DNA of 64,000 nt from Limnoperna fortunei. Its lineage: Eukaryota; Mollusca; Bivalvia; Mytilida; Modiolidae. The DNA lies in the NCBI GenBank assembly GCA_944474755.1, contig OX104112.1:56277176-56341175 (forward strand), given 5' to 3'. Made by a program: the position numbers and the translations under genes. The notes under the pieces are model-generated. The model saw nothing but the letters and a program-made list of their open reading frames with translations. It had not been told where the DNA came from and made no database searches. Below are positions 38,450-51,200 of the stretch, one piece after another. Each line of letters starts with the position of its first letter. The stretch's first letter is position 1.

Positions 38450-39431
38450 TCTAATGTTTCTAAAAGTATGGGCACCTTATCCAATTGAGTGTATACAGTA
38501 CTTGCATCCGTAAACGCAACACTTTGACTGATTGATAACTGATTGCTGACGGATTTTGGAACGCTGACGGATCGCTGACTGATTGATGATGACGACATCC
38601 GTCCAAAATTATGAATCCGTCATTACCTTGGTAACCGTCAGCGATCAGTGCGATCAGTCCAATCAGTGCGATCCAGAATCCGTCATTTAATTATATGCAT
38701 AAATCGGTTAGTTTATTGACGGATTCGTATAAATTAATAATTTAAAGATAAAACGGATTCTGCGTCATTTGTATATAATATATGCATTTATTATACCTTT
38801 TTTATAATAAAATAAAAACATGCGTTTAAAAGAATTGTAAATACAATGTCTCGTTCTAAATGAATAAATAAACATATTTAAAGAAATTTTTTTTTCTTTA
38901 TATTATATAATTAAGCACATTTCTTTAAAGCAGGACATATGTGGGAACCGAGTCCTGTAAAACTTCAAAAAACTTCTATTTAAGGCACATCAGTAACGAA
39001 GAGGTAAATGGTTTTTTTTCGTAATCCATTATTGATTCTCTTTTTTTATTCCCGCGACTCGTGATTTTTGCGACCTGTTACATGTATATTTTTTGTCATA
39101 TATTAAGCCGACCCGACTCCCCCAATTAGTACAATTAGTAACAGATTTATTTCACATTTAGGAAAGAACGTGGCCTCTTTTTGACATCATTATTAGTTAC
39201 TTAAATGTATGCCTGCGTGTTTTTATTTTGTCTACAACATTTTAAATACAATTATAAAACTGTTGTGTATAACAATTGTTCAACTGTTAAACAATCATTG
39301 TCAATCAAACGCATTGTTTACTAAACAAAAGTTGTATTGTAAAATATACTGCAATTCTTGTCGCAAGTTTTATTGGAAAGGCAATACAATTTGTTTAAAA
39401 AAGTATACATACAATTACGCTGGATTGTTCC

Positions 39432-39625
39432 ATTTGTTTCATGGCGTCCATTTTTTTATTGGGGGTGGGGTGGGAGAAAGCCGGAGTACAGGTACAAAAC
39501 CGACAGTCTTTTGTCAATTAAAGTGGAGTCGGGGGTACCCTATCTGCAGTCGTTCGAAAATCCGCAACCTGTTGGCAGGCATGTGACAACTAGTAGATGA
39601 CTAACCAATCAGCCACCTAGGCCCC
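39432..39625 (-). mobile_element. Diverged S1 SINE relic
   Basis: Minus-strand match with TCATGGCGTCCA, TTATTGGGGG, AGCCGGAGTAC, TGTCAATTAAAGTGGAGTCG and CACCTAGGCCCC in order, with small internal changes. Confidence 0.65.
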
Positions 39626-39668
39626 AATAACGCCGGGGAGAATTGTCTGCGAATACTGAGGTTAAGCG

Positions 39669-39699
39669 TAAAGATGTGTGTTACAAATACACACATCTT
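39669..39699. repeat. Short perfect hairpin
   Basis: AAAGATGTGTGT and ACACACATCTTT form a 12 bp stem around a 7 nt loop. It lacks a run of T and its function is unknown. Confidence 0.55.
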
Positions 39700-39879
39700 T
39701 CAGTACAAAATAGTAATTTTTTTAACAAAACGTTATAAATTGTTTAGGTCTTAACATTGTCATTACAGTGTCATATCGATGAAACAGAACCATTTCAAAA
39801 CTTGCCTTTAAAAGAGTGTCATTCAATTTAAACAATAACTTATTGTATTGATTGATTTTTTTGCTTTTCTTTCAGCGAG

Positions 39880-40440
39880 AGTATTTCAGCTTTATTCATA
39901 ACGAGAATAAGTTAAATATAAATCAATTAGATTTGTTTGCTTGTTTAAATATTGTTTAATCCACTTTCAGCAATTTTTCAGCTATATCATGGCGTCTAGT
40001 TTTTATTTGAGAAGGAAACCGGAGTACCCGGATAAAACACCCGTCCTCCAGTAGGAAAACTGGCTCCCTTTCAATTAAGTCGAGTGCACCCTGCCTGCAG
40101 TGAGATTCGAACACGAAACCTCAGTGTTGACAGACCACGTGATCAATAGTTGATGAATTAACATCACCACTCGGCTCCTTCGATCAATTAGATAAAGATG
40201 GACAAAAGGGCAATTTTGAAAAATATTGGGCATGGGTTGGGGAGTAAGATTTACTTTTTTTCGTACAAGGAGCGTGACACTCTCTAAACATGTCACTATG
40301 GTTCGCGGCAATTTTAATATGACCTGAACCACCCCCAACCCCCCCCCAAAAATATATATATATATATATATATAACGGGAGAACATCCCATGTCCGCCAG
40401 CTGAGGATGCGCTGGGCAGCTCTGTTAAACCTATCAACCA
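39880..40440 (+). repeat. Dispersed repeat family D, copy split by a SINE
   Basis: The left part is 39880-39931 (GAGTATTTCAGCTTTATTCA) and the right part 40193-40440 (GCGTGACACTCTCTAAACATG). The S1 SINE at 39932-40182 separates them with a 10 bp duplication ATCAATTAGA. An (AT)n run lies at about 40349-40374. Confidence 0.6.
39932..40182 (-). mobile_element. S1 SINE, diverged
   Basis: Minus-strand copy with AGCAATTTTTCAGCTATATCATGG, CCTGCCTGCAGTGAGATTCG and CAGACCACGTGATCAATAG. The target duplication ATCAATTAGA is at 39922-39931 and 40183-40192. Confidence 0.8.
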
Positions 40441-40617
40441 ATTTCAAGTTCTTCCTTATTTAAAGGAAACCATTTATACTTATATATCATTAATTGTGGA
40501 ATAACTTTAAAAGAAATCGTAAAATAAACAATTGCGACGGCTAAAATGCGAAAGCAGAATTGATTTTCGTATCACGCTTACATATTCGCATTTTTAACTC
40601 ATAAGCGCTGTTAGTAG

Positions 40618-41210
40618 TTTAATCTTTATTTGAGATTTAATTCTGTGTAAATTCATGTGACGTAATGGAATTCTTAGGAATTGTGGCACAGTAGTTTATT
40701 CTTTATTTGTTTGTTTGTTTTAATGGTGTTTTTATTGGGGGAGGAAGCCGGATTACCGGAGAAAACCCCGGACCTGCGGTAGGAAAATCCTTGTCAATTA
40801 AGATTGGAGTCGAATACACCCTGCCTGCAGTGAGAATCGAACCCACAATCTCTGTGCTGACAGACCACGTGATCAATAGTAGAATAACTACCTTGATCAC
40901 TCGGCCAACGAGGCCCTTTATTCTTTATTTGAGATTTAATTTTCTGTAAATTCATGTGACAGTGAGATATATAGTGAATAAAATATATAAATAGATGTTT
41001 TCGCTTTTGTCGTGAATCTTATTCAGTATTATACAGCGGAATTTTTAGGAACAGTGGCACATAAGTTTATTCTTTATTTAATTCTGTGTAAATTCATGTG
41101 ACACTATGGGGTAGTTAATAAAATATATAAATAGATGTTTTCGCTTTTGTCGTAAATCTTATTCAGTATTATACACCGGAATTCATAGGAACTGTGGCAA
41201 AGAAAAAAAA
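40618..41210 (+). repeat. Tandem array of a 130-150 bp unit, first copy split by a SINE
   Basis: Three units share TTCTTTATTTGAGATTTAATT-like starts, GTAAATTCATGTGAC and GGAATTxxTAGGAAxxGTGGCA. Units 2 and 3 also share AGATGTTTTCGCTTTTGTCG. Confidence 0.75.
40709..40916 (-). mobile_element. S1 SINE lacking its conserved 3' domain
   Basis: 14 bp target duplication TTTATTCTTTATTT at 40695-40708 and 40917-40930. The copy goes from TTTTAATGGTGTT straight to TTTATTGGGGGAGG: the AACGCCACTTTCAGC...GGCGTCCAG block present in other copies is missing. Confidence 0.85.
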
Positions 41211-41254
41211 CTGATCAAACCACGACAAATGATCTTATTAAGCGTTTACAATAA

Positions 41255-41500
41255 AAAAAACCACGACCTCGGAGGTTAAGGTAGCAGTAACCTATTATTG
41301 ATCACCAAGTTGTATGTTTGATCCTTACAGCGAGATGGTGTGCTCGACACATCCCTATAAATTTGCAAAGAACACCAGTTTTCCTGTCGAAACTTTGCTG
41401 TTTCGTTGGGTATTCCAGCTCTTCCCAATAAATACTCGACGTCATATTATATAAACTAATATAATTTTTTAAAAATAGTGTTAAACAAACTTCAAACATA
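41255..41500 (+). mobile_element. Old S1 SINE relic
   Basis: Ordered matches: ACCTCGGAGGTTAAGGTAG, TATTATTGATCAC, GTGTGCTCGAC, CAGTTTTCCTGTCG, CCCAATAAATACTCGACGTCAT. Heavily diverged. Confidence 0.6.
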
Positions 41501-41607
41501 CATATAATGCTAACGCAAAAAGGCGAAGTGGAAAAATGTTACGATTTCGCCTTTACGTTTTTCGTGTTTCTCGCTTTTTCCGCTTTAAAACTTTTCGAAG
41601 ACAAATA

Positions 41608-41995
41608 CGAGATGTACGCCTTGGCATGCGAGGTCAAATATTTTTTGAATTTATTGTGCGTGTGGTTTTTTTTCATTTCTTTTTTGAATTATTTTTTAAT
41701 AAAATGACACTATGTGATGTTTATATGCCGTCAAAGATGCATTAGTGATAGATTTTTTGCAGGGGGGGGGGGGGATTTCCATTTATCATTTATACATTTA
41801 GACTAGACGCGCTTTCAAAATACGGACGTGCGCCTTGGCACGCGAGATGATTTTTTTAAAGTCATTGTGTGTGCGTTTTTAAATTTACTTTGTTTTAATT
41901 ATTTTGTTACACTATGTAATGTTTATATTTCGTCACAGATGCATTAGTAATAGATTGGGGGAATTTCCATTTTTTTTATTAATAACTTTAGACCA
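41608..41995 (+). repeat. Diverged tandem duplication, about 200 bp unit
   Basis: Both halves contain GCGCCTTGGCACGCGAG-like sequence, TGTGCGTG, ACACTATGTGATGTTTATAT, GATGCATTAGTGATAGATT and GATTTCCATT. A G homopolymer of about 13 lies at 41762-41774. Confidence 0.65.
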
Positions 41996-42427
41996 GTTTT
42001 AGCCTTAATATTAGATAAAACGATCCATCAATGAGGACATAACAGTTGACATTTTTATACTTCTAATATTTGCGAGTGAAACGAATTTTCACATTTCGAA
42101 ATATTAATTTTACTAACCGGAAGTTGAATGGACGGATTGGAGCGATCAGTCCAAATCAATCCGTCAGATCAGTCAAATCGTTCCATATCCGTCAATTGAC
42201 GGATGGACGGATTGGGAACGATCTGACGGATTGGGAACGATTTGACTGATCTGACTGATTGATAACTGATTGGTGACGGATTTTGGAACGCTGACGGATC
42301 GCTGACGGATTGATAAAAGTGTTGCGTCTTCAATCTCAAGTACTGTAATTTGTCTGAAAACTCCATACACGGATATGCCACCGGAGACATACAGGTTATT
42401 GACTGGCGTGTCATTGAATCACCAAAA

Positions 42428-42900
42428 CTCTTAGCTACAATAATGTAGCTCCAATTTTTTTATGGACGGAGCTATAAAGAGGTCCCATTACTCGTAATGG
42501 AGCAAAAACACTCTTGGGATTTATACATATTTTCCAATATTAAACTGCTATTTTGGTTTAATTTATATTTTTCCTTTCTCTGCCGTTCAGTTGACATTTC
42601 AACAATGTCTAATTAAATAATTTTAACACTTTTTCGTAATCATGGCATTGTTGGCAAAAGTGGAGTGAAGTATTGTAGAATCGTATCGGTAACCGTAAAA
42701 AATTGATCCCAGCTAATGCAAAAAATCCGGAAAAACTTTGATCCGGATAAATATTTTACCAAATCGATTAAGAAATTATGCACTTCCGGAATTCAAATTT
42801 TGGTAACAATACCACGATTACGAATAAAGTGTAAAACTAACGAATTAGGTGTTGTAGAAATATCAGTTAAACTTCAAAGACATTAAAACGTATGTAGCTA
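42428..42900 (+). repeat. Dispersed repeat family E, copy 2
   Basis: Homologous to 31610-31950 and begins with the same TAGCTACAATAATGTAGCT palindrome. An extra block lies near 42470-42580. Confidence 0.7.
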
Positions 42901-44429
42901 TTTAGAGAAACAGTTTAATAGCTTATTATATGCATAAAACCCCCTGGTGTGAATCGCTCCCGGCTTGCTCCATAACGAGTTAAATCAGTTTTTGTTCACG
43001 TGTTTTTTATGATAGCCATGTATTTTATAAACAAATTAAACATTAAGACGATAAGGTGTTTTCCTTTCAATGTACATTGCATTATTGCATCTCATCGAAA
43101 CTATGTTAACGATGTTCAGTTATTTGGTCAAATGTCTGACTAACGATGTTTGTTTGTTGCACATATAAAATTGCTTGTCAACTTTTGGAAAGTGCCTCTT
43201 ACATTAAAACTGCCTATATCTGAATGAAATTTCGAATTGTGCTATATCATGACATGTGGTTTCATCCAACTCAGTTATGTTTGAAATTATTATAATTGTT
43301 GCGCCTGTTTTTGTACGCCAATAACCCGTCATAATTATTGGAAAAATGTGACAATGTGTAAATTGATTGCTACAGAAAAACTTAATTTATATTTAATAAC
43401 TTTGACATTGTCCTGGCTAGGATAAAGAACTTATTAAAATTAATCCATTCACATCAAGGAAAATGAGTGCAACAACAGGTCGGATTGAGGGCTCAGGTGG
43501 AGAGAAATATATTTTTCTTGTCAATAAAAAGAAAGAAAGACTATTTCTGCTAAGACAAACTAAACAACAGATAGTGTATTTTCATACCATATTTAATATA
43601 AGATATCATATTATATAGCAATGGTTCCAAAAAACGGGCGAATGCATTTATGAAATGGACCCACCTATTTTCTCTGAACAAATATACCCTCCTTTAACAA
43701 AACCGTGCGAGGAGGGGGATTCCGTCGCTGAACAGAATTGACCTGTGTGCCTGTATGAGAAAAGTAACCACCACATGATAACGTCTGCATCAGGACAAAT
43801 GATTGTACTATAAATGTTAGCACTGCTACATTGCTACATACATTAATGAAACCAACACAAATATCACTGTAAGCACCACTAAACTACCAAAACCGTCACG
43901 AATGTTGCTGAAACCATCACGAAAATTACAAGACCAAACCTCGTGTATTCTAAACCTAATACACTGTTTACATGTCTTCAGATCGTGAATGAATGTTTGA
44001 TAATTTGAATTTTTTACCTTGAAATATGTTGTTTATATATTTGCTTAAATGTCAGGGCAATTTCGTGACGTCAAGCCTTTACATTTGAATTGAAGCACTC
44101 ATAGAATTGTAATTTGTTAAATCACTAATGACTAGACATTAATTGTCGACTCTGTTTAAATGTTTAATTGCAAATGCCAATGGGTGTAATCGACAGAGAT
44201 ATCATCATAATGGTACATGTACATAATAAATGTTATTGACCTATGTCAATTGCTATGACAACCAACATGATTTCTTCTTTCTGACCGAGTGCTACAAGTA
44301 CATTTATACTTACTCATTCCCCCTAAATTGCTTTGTAAGAATGATAAACAAAGAAAAAAACTTAAATTAGATGTTAACAAATTGTTTATCGTCTTTGGAC
44401 AATTACTACTACCACAATGTTTTAGTCAG
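42901..44429. other. Intergenic DNA upstream of the DEG/ENaC gene
   Basis: No supported gene or repeat. AT-rich; short frames only. Confidence 0.45.
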
Positions 44430-44485
44430 GAACCAATCGGCTCACCTCGGTTATTTCCGCCTATGGTCGGAAAGTCATCTCGGAG
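44430..44485 (+). other. Possible 5' untranslated exon of the DEG/ENaC gene
   Basis: A GC-richer patch (GGCTCACCTCGGTTATTTCC) ends at CGGAG|GTAAGT. A plausible acceptor TATATTGCAG lies 86 nt downstream at 44572, before the coding ATG at 44711. This rests on splice-site shape only. Confidence 0.3.
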
Positions 44486-44710
44486 GTAAGTTTATAAATG
44501 TGATAATCCCATGATGTTTAAGCAAACATCATGTATAATTAATTCTACTGTCGTTAATTGCGTATATTGCAGTCACAGAGAATATGTCACTCGGACGTTC
44601 ACGCAGTCTGCCTTCTTCTTTTCAAACTACTCTACAACAAATATTTATAAGGTATTGGAAAAGTTTAAACTGATTGTGTTATATCGATCTCTTCTACGAG
44701 ACCTAAGAAT

Positions 44711-45254
44711 ATGAGATTACGTTTGAACAGCAGTGGCAAGCCACCGTCTCCAGTTGTGGACAAGATGAACCCAACTGTTGCTTTTGAAGAAAAATCTAAG
44801 AATGAATTTGAGAATATAATGGAACAAATGGAACAAGACAAAAATATAACGTTGGAGGAAAGATTTGATATTTTTCTTTCCGAAACAAGCTTCACGGCGT
44901 TAATCAAAATTTTTAATGCAGGAAATATTATTAAGAGAATTATATGGCTTTTCTTAGTACTGGCCATGATGGCTTGGCTTTGTTTTCAGTGTTATTTGTT
45001 ATTTGAAACGTATTATAGTTATCCGATCGCAATAAAGAAAGATCTTGTTCAAAAACATCAGATGGAATTTCCTAGCGTTACCATTTGTAACAGGAATCCT
45101 ATCAGAATAAGCCAGCTAGGAAATTCGCCATTAAACATTGTGCGAGATATTTTCAATACAAAACAAGACAGTTCGTTGTATGACCAAGCAGTTAAAATGA
45201 TGCAAAACAATACTGACGACGAAAGTTGGAAAAACCAGTTAAGCATTGACCAAG
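44711..45254 (+). CDS. DEG/ENaC exon 1: N terminus, TM1, start of ectodomain
   Basis: ATG 44711 is the first after an in-frame TAA at 44666. The exon encodes FLSETSFTALIKIFNAG, TM1 (RIIWLFLVLAMMAWLCFQCY) and EFPSVTICNRNPIR. It ends CAA G|GTTTGT (phase 1). Confidence 0.88.
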
Positions 45255-48200
45255 GTTTGTCTTTTCTCATTAATTGTTTTGTATTTTTTTTGTAAATATG
45301 TACTTTGCAGATAACCTTTATTTACAACATTTATTTGATATAGGTTTTTAATTTGGTCTTGAGTGTAGTGTAGTAATCGACCAACAACTTTGGTAGCCGA
45401 TTACGTAAGCAAGTTAGTCATTTACTACTGATCAAGTGCTTGTCAACACTGAGGTTGCATTTTCGAGCCTTAGAGCGAACAGTATCTGCTCGATCTTGAT
45501 GGAAAAAGATTTCCAGCTTTTTTCTAGACGAACTGGTTTTCACCGGGTTCTCTGGATTTTCCGCCAAATAAAAACTAGCCGCCATGAAAATTGATAGATG
45601 TCGCATTAAAAACATGTATACAAAAAGTAATAGACAAACTAAACGGTAACTCTGAAAGGTTGTATTCCTTATGAGAGCTTTTTATCAACAACATTCCAAA
45701 ACGTTATACCAAATCCTGTTAAGGACATCTACACCCCAAAAATATAAAAGCCTTGAAAATATTAGGGCCTTGAATATAGACAGTCACGTCATTGAAAGAA
45801 TTACTGCTATTCCTGTCAGCACCGAAGTGTGAATACTGGGCTTGTGATAGCATGAGGGACTAAAAGCCCTCAAGCAAAGGCATTAACTTAGTGATTGCAA
45901 ATAAAATGTCATCAAGATACTAAGGTTAATAAAATTTACTGCGCCAGAAGCGCGTTTCGTCTAATCAAGTTTTATCTGATTCTGATTCTTTATTTACACT
46001 CAGTCACATGTTATGTGTTACATGAGGAAATTATACATACACAATATATTACAAGATGACAGAATAGACAGACAAAACATTAATCAAGTATCTATAGCAG
46101 AGAACATAGCTGCTTTATAAACATAGCAATATTAAATAATAATTTTTCGTTACAGTATAATAACATATATTTCATTTTGTCTAAAGAAGGATATCGTGTA
46201 TAGTATGAAGGAATAAACTTTTGTCTCAAGGTAATCATATTTGGGCTTTTACAAATGAAAAAATAATGATACTCATCTCCGACTGAATGTTCATTACAAA
46301 AAGTGCAAAGTCTATCTTCTTTTGGAGTATTATACCATCTGCCTTTTTCCAATGGTATATTTATATTACAACAACGTAGTTTTGAGATCCAAATTCTTGC
46401 ATTGTTCTTAAGATTTATAAGATACTTTTCCATTCCAAATTGAACTTTAAATAAACTATAAAAATTTCCTCTTGACGATTCGTCAATAGTTCTGAACCAT
46501 TTTTGTATGAATTGATCTCTCAAAGTTTGTTTAATAATAGGTTTAAGTAAAGAATTATCAATATATTGCTGATTATCATAAACATAGCTTAATCCACAGT
46601 CGTCAAAAATAGACTTAACATACGATATCCATTTAAAAGTACATATGTTATTTAGGTGAAGATTATGAATCAGTCTAAACATTATACTGCTTAGCTTGTT
46701 TCTATCTTTGACCATTCTATTATAGAAAGAAATCATTCTTATTTTGATATTGATATCAAGCGGATATCTGCCAAGTTCGCCATATACCATAAAATTTGGT
46801 GTACTTTTTCTAAGGCCTAAAATACGCTTACAAAACTGAAGATGTACCCTTTCTATCTTCTCATTGTTCTCATAGCCCCATATCTCGGAGCCGTAAAGAA
46901 GAATAGGCTCAACAAGACTATCGAAAAGGCTAACTTGAATATCTAAGGGTAAGTTAAGATTTCTAATTTTCGTATACAAGGCGAACAAGGCTTTTTGCGC
47001 TTGGTCTATCAGTTTATTTTTAGAATCATTAAATGAACCATTATATTTCATAAGTAAACCAAGGTATGTATAACTATCAACAATTTCAAGTGTTGCACCT
47101 TTAAATTTGAAATTGAATTCATTCTTGCCTTTTCTTTTGCTAAATATCAAAATTTTTGTTTTATCAGTATTAACGGAAAGCTTCCATGAATCGCAATAGG
47201 CTTCGAAAATATTCAGAGCTTTTTGCAAGTTTTCCTTGGATTCTGCAAAAACTACTGTGTCATCTGCATACAGCAAAGCGAAGATCTCCAAGTATATTTG
47301 TAACATATCTTGGCTTTTTTGTTTTACCAGATGCAGAGGTTCACATTGTAGATCCCTGAAAAAATTCTCTAAGTCGTTAAGGAATATTGAAAAGAGAAAC
47401 GGTGATAAGTTCTCTCCCTGACGAACACCTACAAGACAAGGAAAGAACTCGGACTTTTCGTTTTTGTATTCAACACACGATTTAATATTGTTATACATAT
47501 TGTATATAACTCTAAAACACTTCCCGTTAATATTGCTGCTTTGAAGCTTGCACCACAATCCAGATCTCCAGATAGTATCAAAAGCCTTTCTGAAGTCTAT
47601 AAAAGTACAAAAAAGTTTTTTACCAGATGACAAGTACAATGAAATCAAAGAATGAAGCACAAATATATTATCTACAGTTGAATGGGATTTCCTAAACCCA
47701 GCTTGGTTTTTGGATATGACTTCGAACTCATTTGAGAACTCATTCAACCGTGCATTTAAAATAGAAGTGAACAATTTACCCAGACAACTTATAAGTGTTA
47801 TTGCTCTAAAGTTATCAGGGTTGGATTTGTCCCCTTTGTTTTTTTTTTTTTTTTTTTTTACAACAGAATATATCTTTATTCAAATAATCTGCTTGTTACA
47901 ATATCACCTAAAATCCAAGCTTTTCTAGGTGTTTCTTGTAGATTCCACTAATTACCCAGGACAGTAATTAGCTGAAATATTATACACAGTTTATACATGT
48001 ACATACTACATTTGTACAAATATTAGGTAATACATAACAATTTCAAATCATCTAAGTATTTTCTGAATTTTCGAAAAAAATCATGATTAAAGGTATCTAT
48101 TCGCTTGTCAAACTCTTTTATGAAAATAGCTAATACATTAACTTGTTTTTGTTTCTGTTCAGAAATATAGTATGCTTTGTATATTGAAAAGCTTACAATT

Positions 48201-51200
48201 GTCAAAAAATAATTAAAATAATAGTATTCTTTGTAAACAATTTTATATCCAAATATCAAATGTTTTAAGGTTATATTAAAATTCATTTTGCATTTGGATA
48301 ATAAAATGTGTATTTTTTCCCAAAATTCTTTTAAATATGAGCATTCTATAAAATAGTGTAGATATGTTTCATCTTGCATACAAGCGTTACACTTTGGATT
48401 TATAACTTGTTTCCATTGAAACAGAAGCATTTTTGTTGGAACAATATATTGTATTAACTTCCATCTGAAAACTTTTAGTTTATTTTCTTTCAAAATATTA
48501 AAAATAAAAAAGTATAGGTTCTCTTGAAAATCTATATTATCGATTTCAAAAATATTCACCCATTTAATAAAACCTACAGACGATTCACATTTTAAGTTGA
48601 TCAACGAGTTATATAGAAATTTATTGGTTAAAGATTCCAACCCTATATACTTTGCTTTCCATATAAATTTCTTGACATTGGTGTTTACTATTGATTTTGT
48701 TGATATGTGTGTTTTTAGGATTTCACACCAATGTTTAGGAATAGCTTTTTTGATAATATGTATTTCAGATATCCAGTTAGAAGTTTTCTTTAATTTATTC
48801 ATAACAACTTCTTGCGATATCTGACCTGTATTATCAATTATATCATTGACATATAATAAATTGGATTCTATCCAATTCTGGAAATATAGTGATTTGTTTT
48901 CAAATTGTTTTTGTAAATCGGCTTGATGATGCCAATGAGCCAGTTCTCAGGTACGATTCCTGAGTCTAGAACTACGTTAAAGAGTTTACAGAAAATAGAA
49001 ATATATTCTGTTGGGATATTTTTAAGATATTCATTTAGGACGTCATCTATTCCAGCTGCTTTGTTGTTTTTTAAGTTCAGAATGGCCTGTTTAACCTCTT
49101 CGTTGGTTATAGGGCCATTTAGAATTTCATTTGCTACAGGATTATTTGTGGCAAAGTCTTCAATTTCAGCAATATCTATGTCAAAATCGTTAGATGCATC
49201 ACTTGAATTGTCGTCATTTAATTCTCGAAAGTATTCAAAAAACGTTTCAATTGGAATATCAGGCTCGTCCTTATTAAATCTATTAAGTTTATTTAGAATG
49301 TTCCAAAATTGTTTCGAGTCTGATTTTGAATGTTGACGAAGTTCGTCAATACACTTTTGTTGATAACTTTTATAGCTAGCGTTCATTTGCTTTTTAAAGT
49401 AGCGTTCTAACAATATTTAAAATCCAATGTAGTGGAGTTTTATCAACGAATTCCAAAACGCCAAACTGAATCCGGCTAAAGCTATCAACACCTTGAAACA
49501 AGAAATACATTAGAATTAAAATATTATCGTGTCATAGTCTAACAAAAAAATCGCAACATTTCTGAGAAAGTATGAACATCATTAGGACAGAATATTTGCT
49601 CAGCGGCTGTATGTATATATATGTGGTATTTATGTACGTCTTCTCTCCATTTATGTCTTTATATGTTTAACATCACCGCATGTTATGGTAATGCCCCATG
49701 TAAAATAGTGTTCGTCAATGGTTTGCCTTTTTCATTCTTCTATTGTATTTTAGATTTTTACCAGGTTATGGCACTTAACTCTTTTACTATATTCTTTACG
49801 ACTTTGCATTTCGTGCGCACCACTAACTATTTCAATGATTCAATAAGTGTGCTTACTACTTATTATTTCTAGCGCACCTCAAGCGGTACTGCCCACAGAA
49901 AGACTCGTCAAATAACCTTAACGTTGACATGCTAGTGATAAATAGTGACTAAATACATTAACCACGCGGTTAAAATATGAAAAACATGATGTAGTGGTTA
50001 TAAAATTTTGCAATGTGGTTTGTCGAATGTTTTTACCCAGGTATACATTTTATATTTCTGCTCCGTAAGGACTACAGAAAACTAAACGGGTAAAATCTTA
50101 TCTTTACATGTCATGCGATAACCTTTCAACAAATCAGACTGGTGATATTTATATTTTTTATGTCACAAAAGTTCGTTAAAACTATTAACATGCGTTTACC
50201 ATAACTATATATTCGCGTATATTGACTACATGAGCTAATATCAGCTTTATTCGAACGACATTATTGGGCATTGGTTGTAACCTTTAAAATATACATCTAC
50301 TTATAAACAATAAATAATATATACAACTTTAGTAATCAAATTATCAAATTTAAAAACTGAAATTAAAATTTTAATAATCATCAATACGAGTCAACTGGTT
50401 ATAATTTAATTAACGAAATAAACATTAAATAAATGATCCATTTGGGAAGCAATAAATAATAATTAATTTACAAAAGCTCCGTAAATCATTGTGGTATGAT
50501 TAATTTGTTCATATATTTATATGTATACACAATCAGAATAGCCTCGTAGTATGTGTCAATATACTGAAACCATTAAGTGTTCGATATCAACTTAGTGTGA
50601 TATTAATGTACAGCCATTAAATATTTAGTATTAAGTACAAATTTGAAATGGTCCGTTTTCCTATCAATGATTGCAATACACCATCACCTCTCTCGTATGG
50701 GTTTTTTTCATTTGGCAACTCATACATGATCTTGCAATTCGTATTCTGATTTACTGGGTCGTACGCTGTTGTTTGTTTGACTGGTGTTTTAACGCCACTT
50801 TCAGCAATTTTTCAGCTATATCGTGGCGTCCAGTTTTTATTGGGGGAGGAAGCCGGAGTACCTGGAGAGAACCCCCGACCTGCGGTAGGAAAACTGGCAA
50901 TCCTTGTCAATTAAGATGCGAGTCGAGTACACCCCGCCTGCAGTGAGAATCGAACCCGCAATCTCAGTGTTGACAGACCACGTGATCAATAGTAGACGAA
51001 CTACCTTAACCACTCGGCCACCGAGGCCCCCGTACGCTGTTGTAATCAATAGCTGTTCAAACATCTCTTTCATTGCCATTATCACGACTAAGTTGGTTGT
51101 TATGAAAAAATGATTCCGCGATAAGAATAATTTTTAGCCATAGGTAGGTTTTCCTGTTTCTGGATTTTACTTCTTACGGACAAGGTTATGAGAACGCGCA

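Larger units (their letters stand above)
38496..42345. mobile_element. 3.85 kb interval bounded by Tc1/mariner-like ends with GACGGATT subterminal arrays
   Basis: Ends CAGTACTTG and CAAGTACTG are inverted, each flanked by TA. The similarity continues inward (ACGCAACACTTT, then repeats of GACTGATTG, GACGGATT and GATCGCTGACGG) for about 200 bp at each side. No transposase is visible inside. The interior holds several SINEs and a tandem array, so either one composite element or two separate solo elements could explain it. Confidence 0.6.

Noticed and set aside
40349..40374. (AT)n run as a regulatory or structural element
   Set aside because: Simple microsatellite with nothing else around it.
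45370..45615. Minus-strand reading frame around 45418-45615
   Set aside because: It falls within an old SINE relic and is explained by it.
48923..49336. 137-residue plus-strand frame
   Set aside because: Exact antisense of the LINE A reverse-transcriptase frame.
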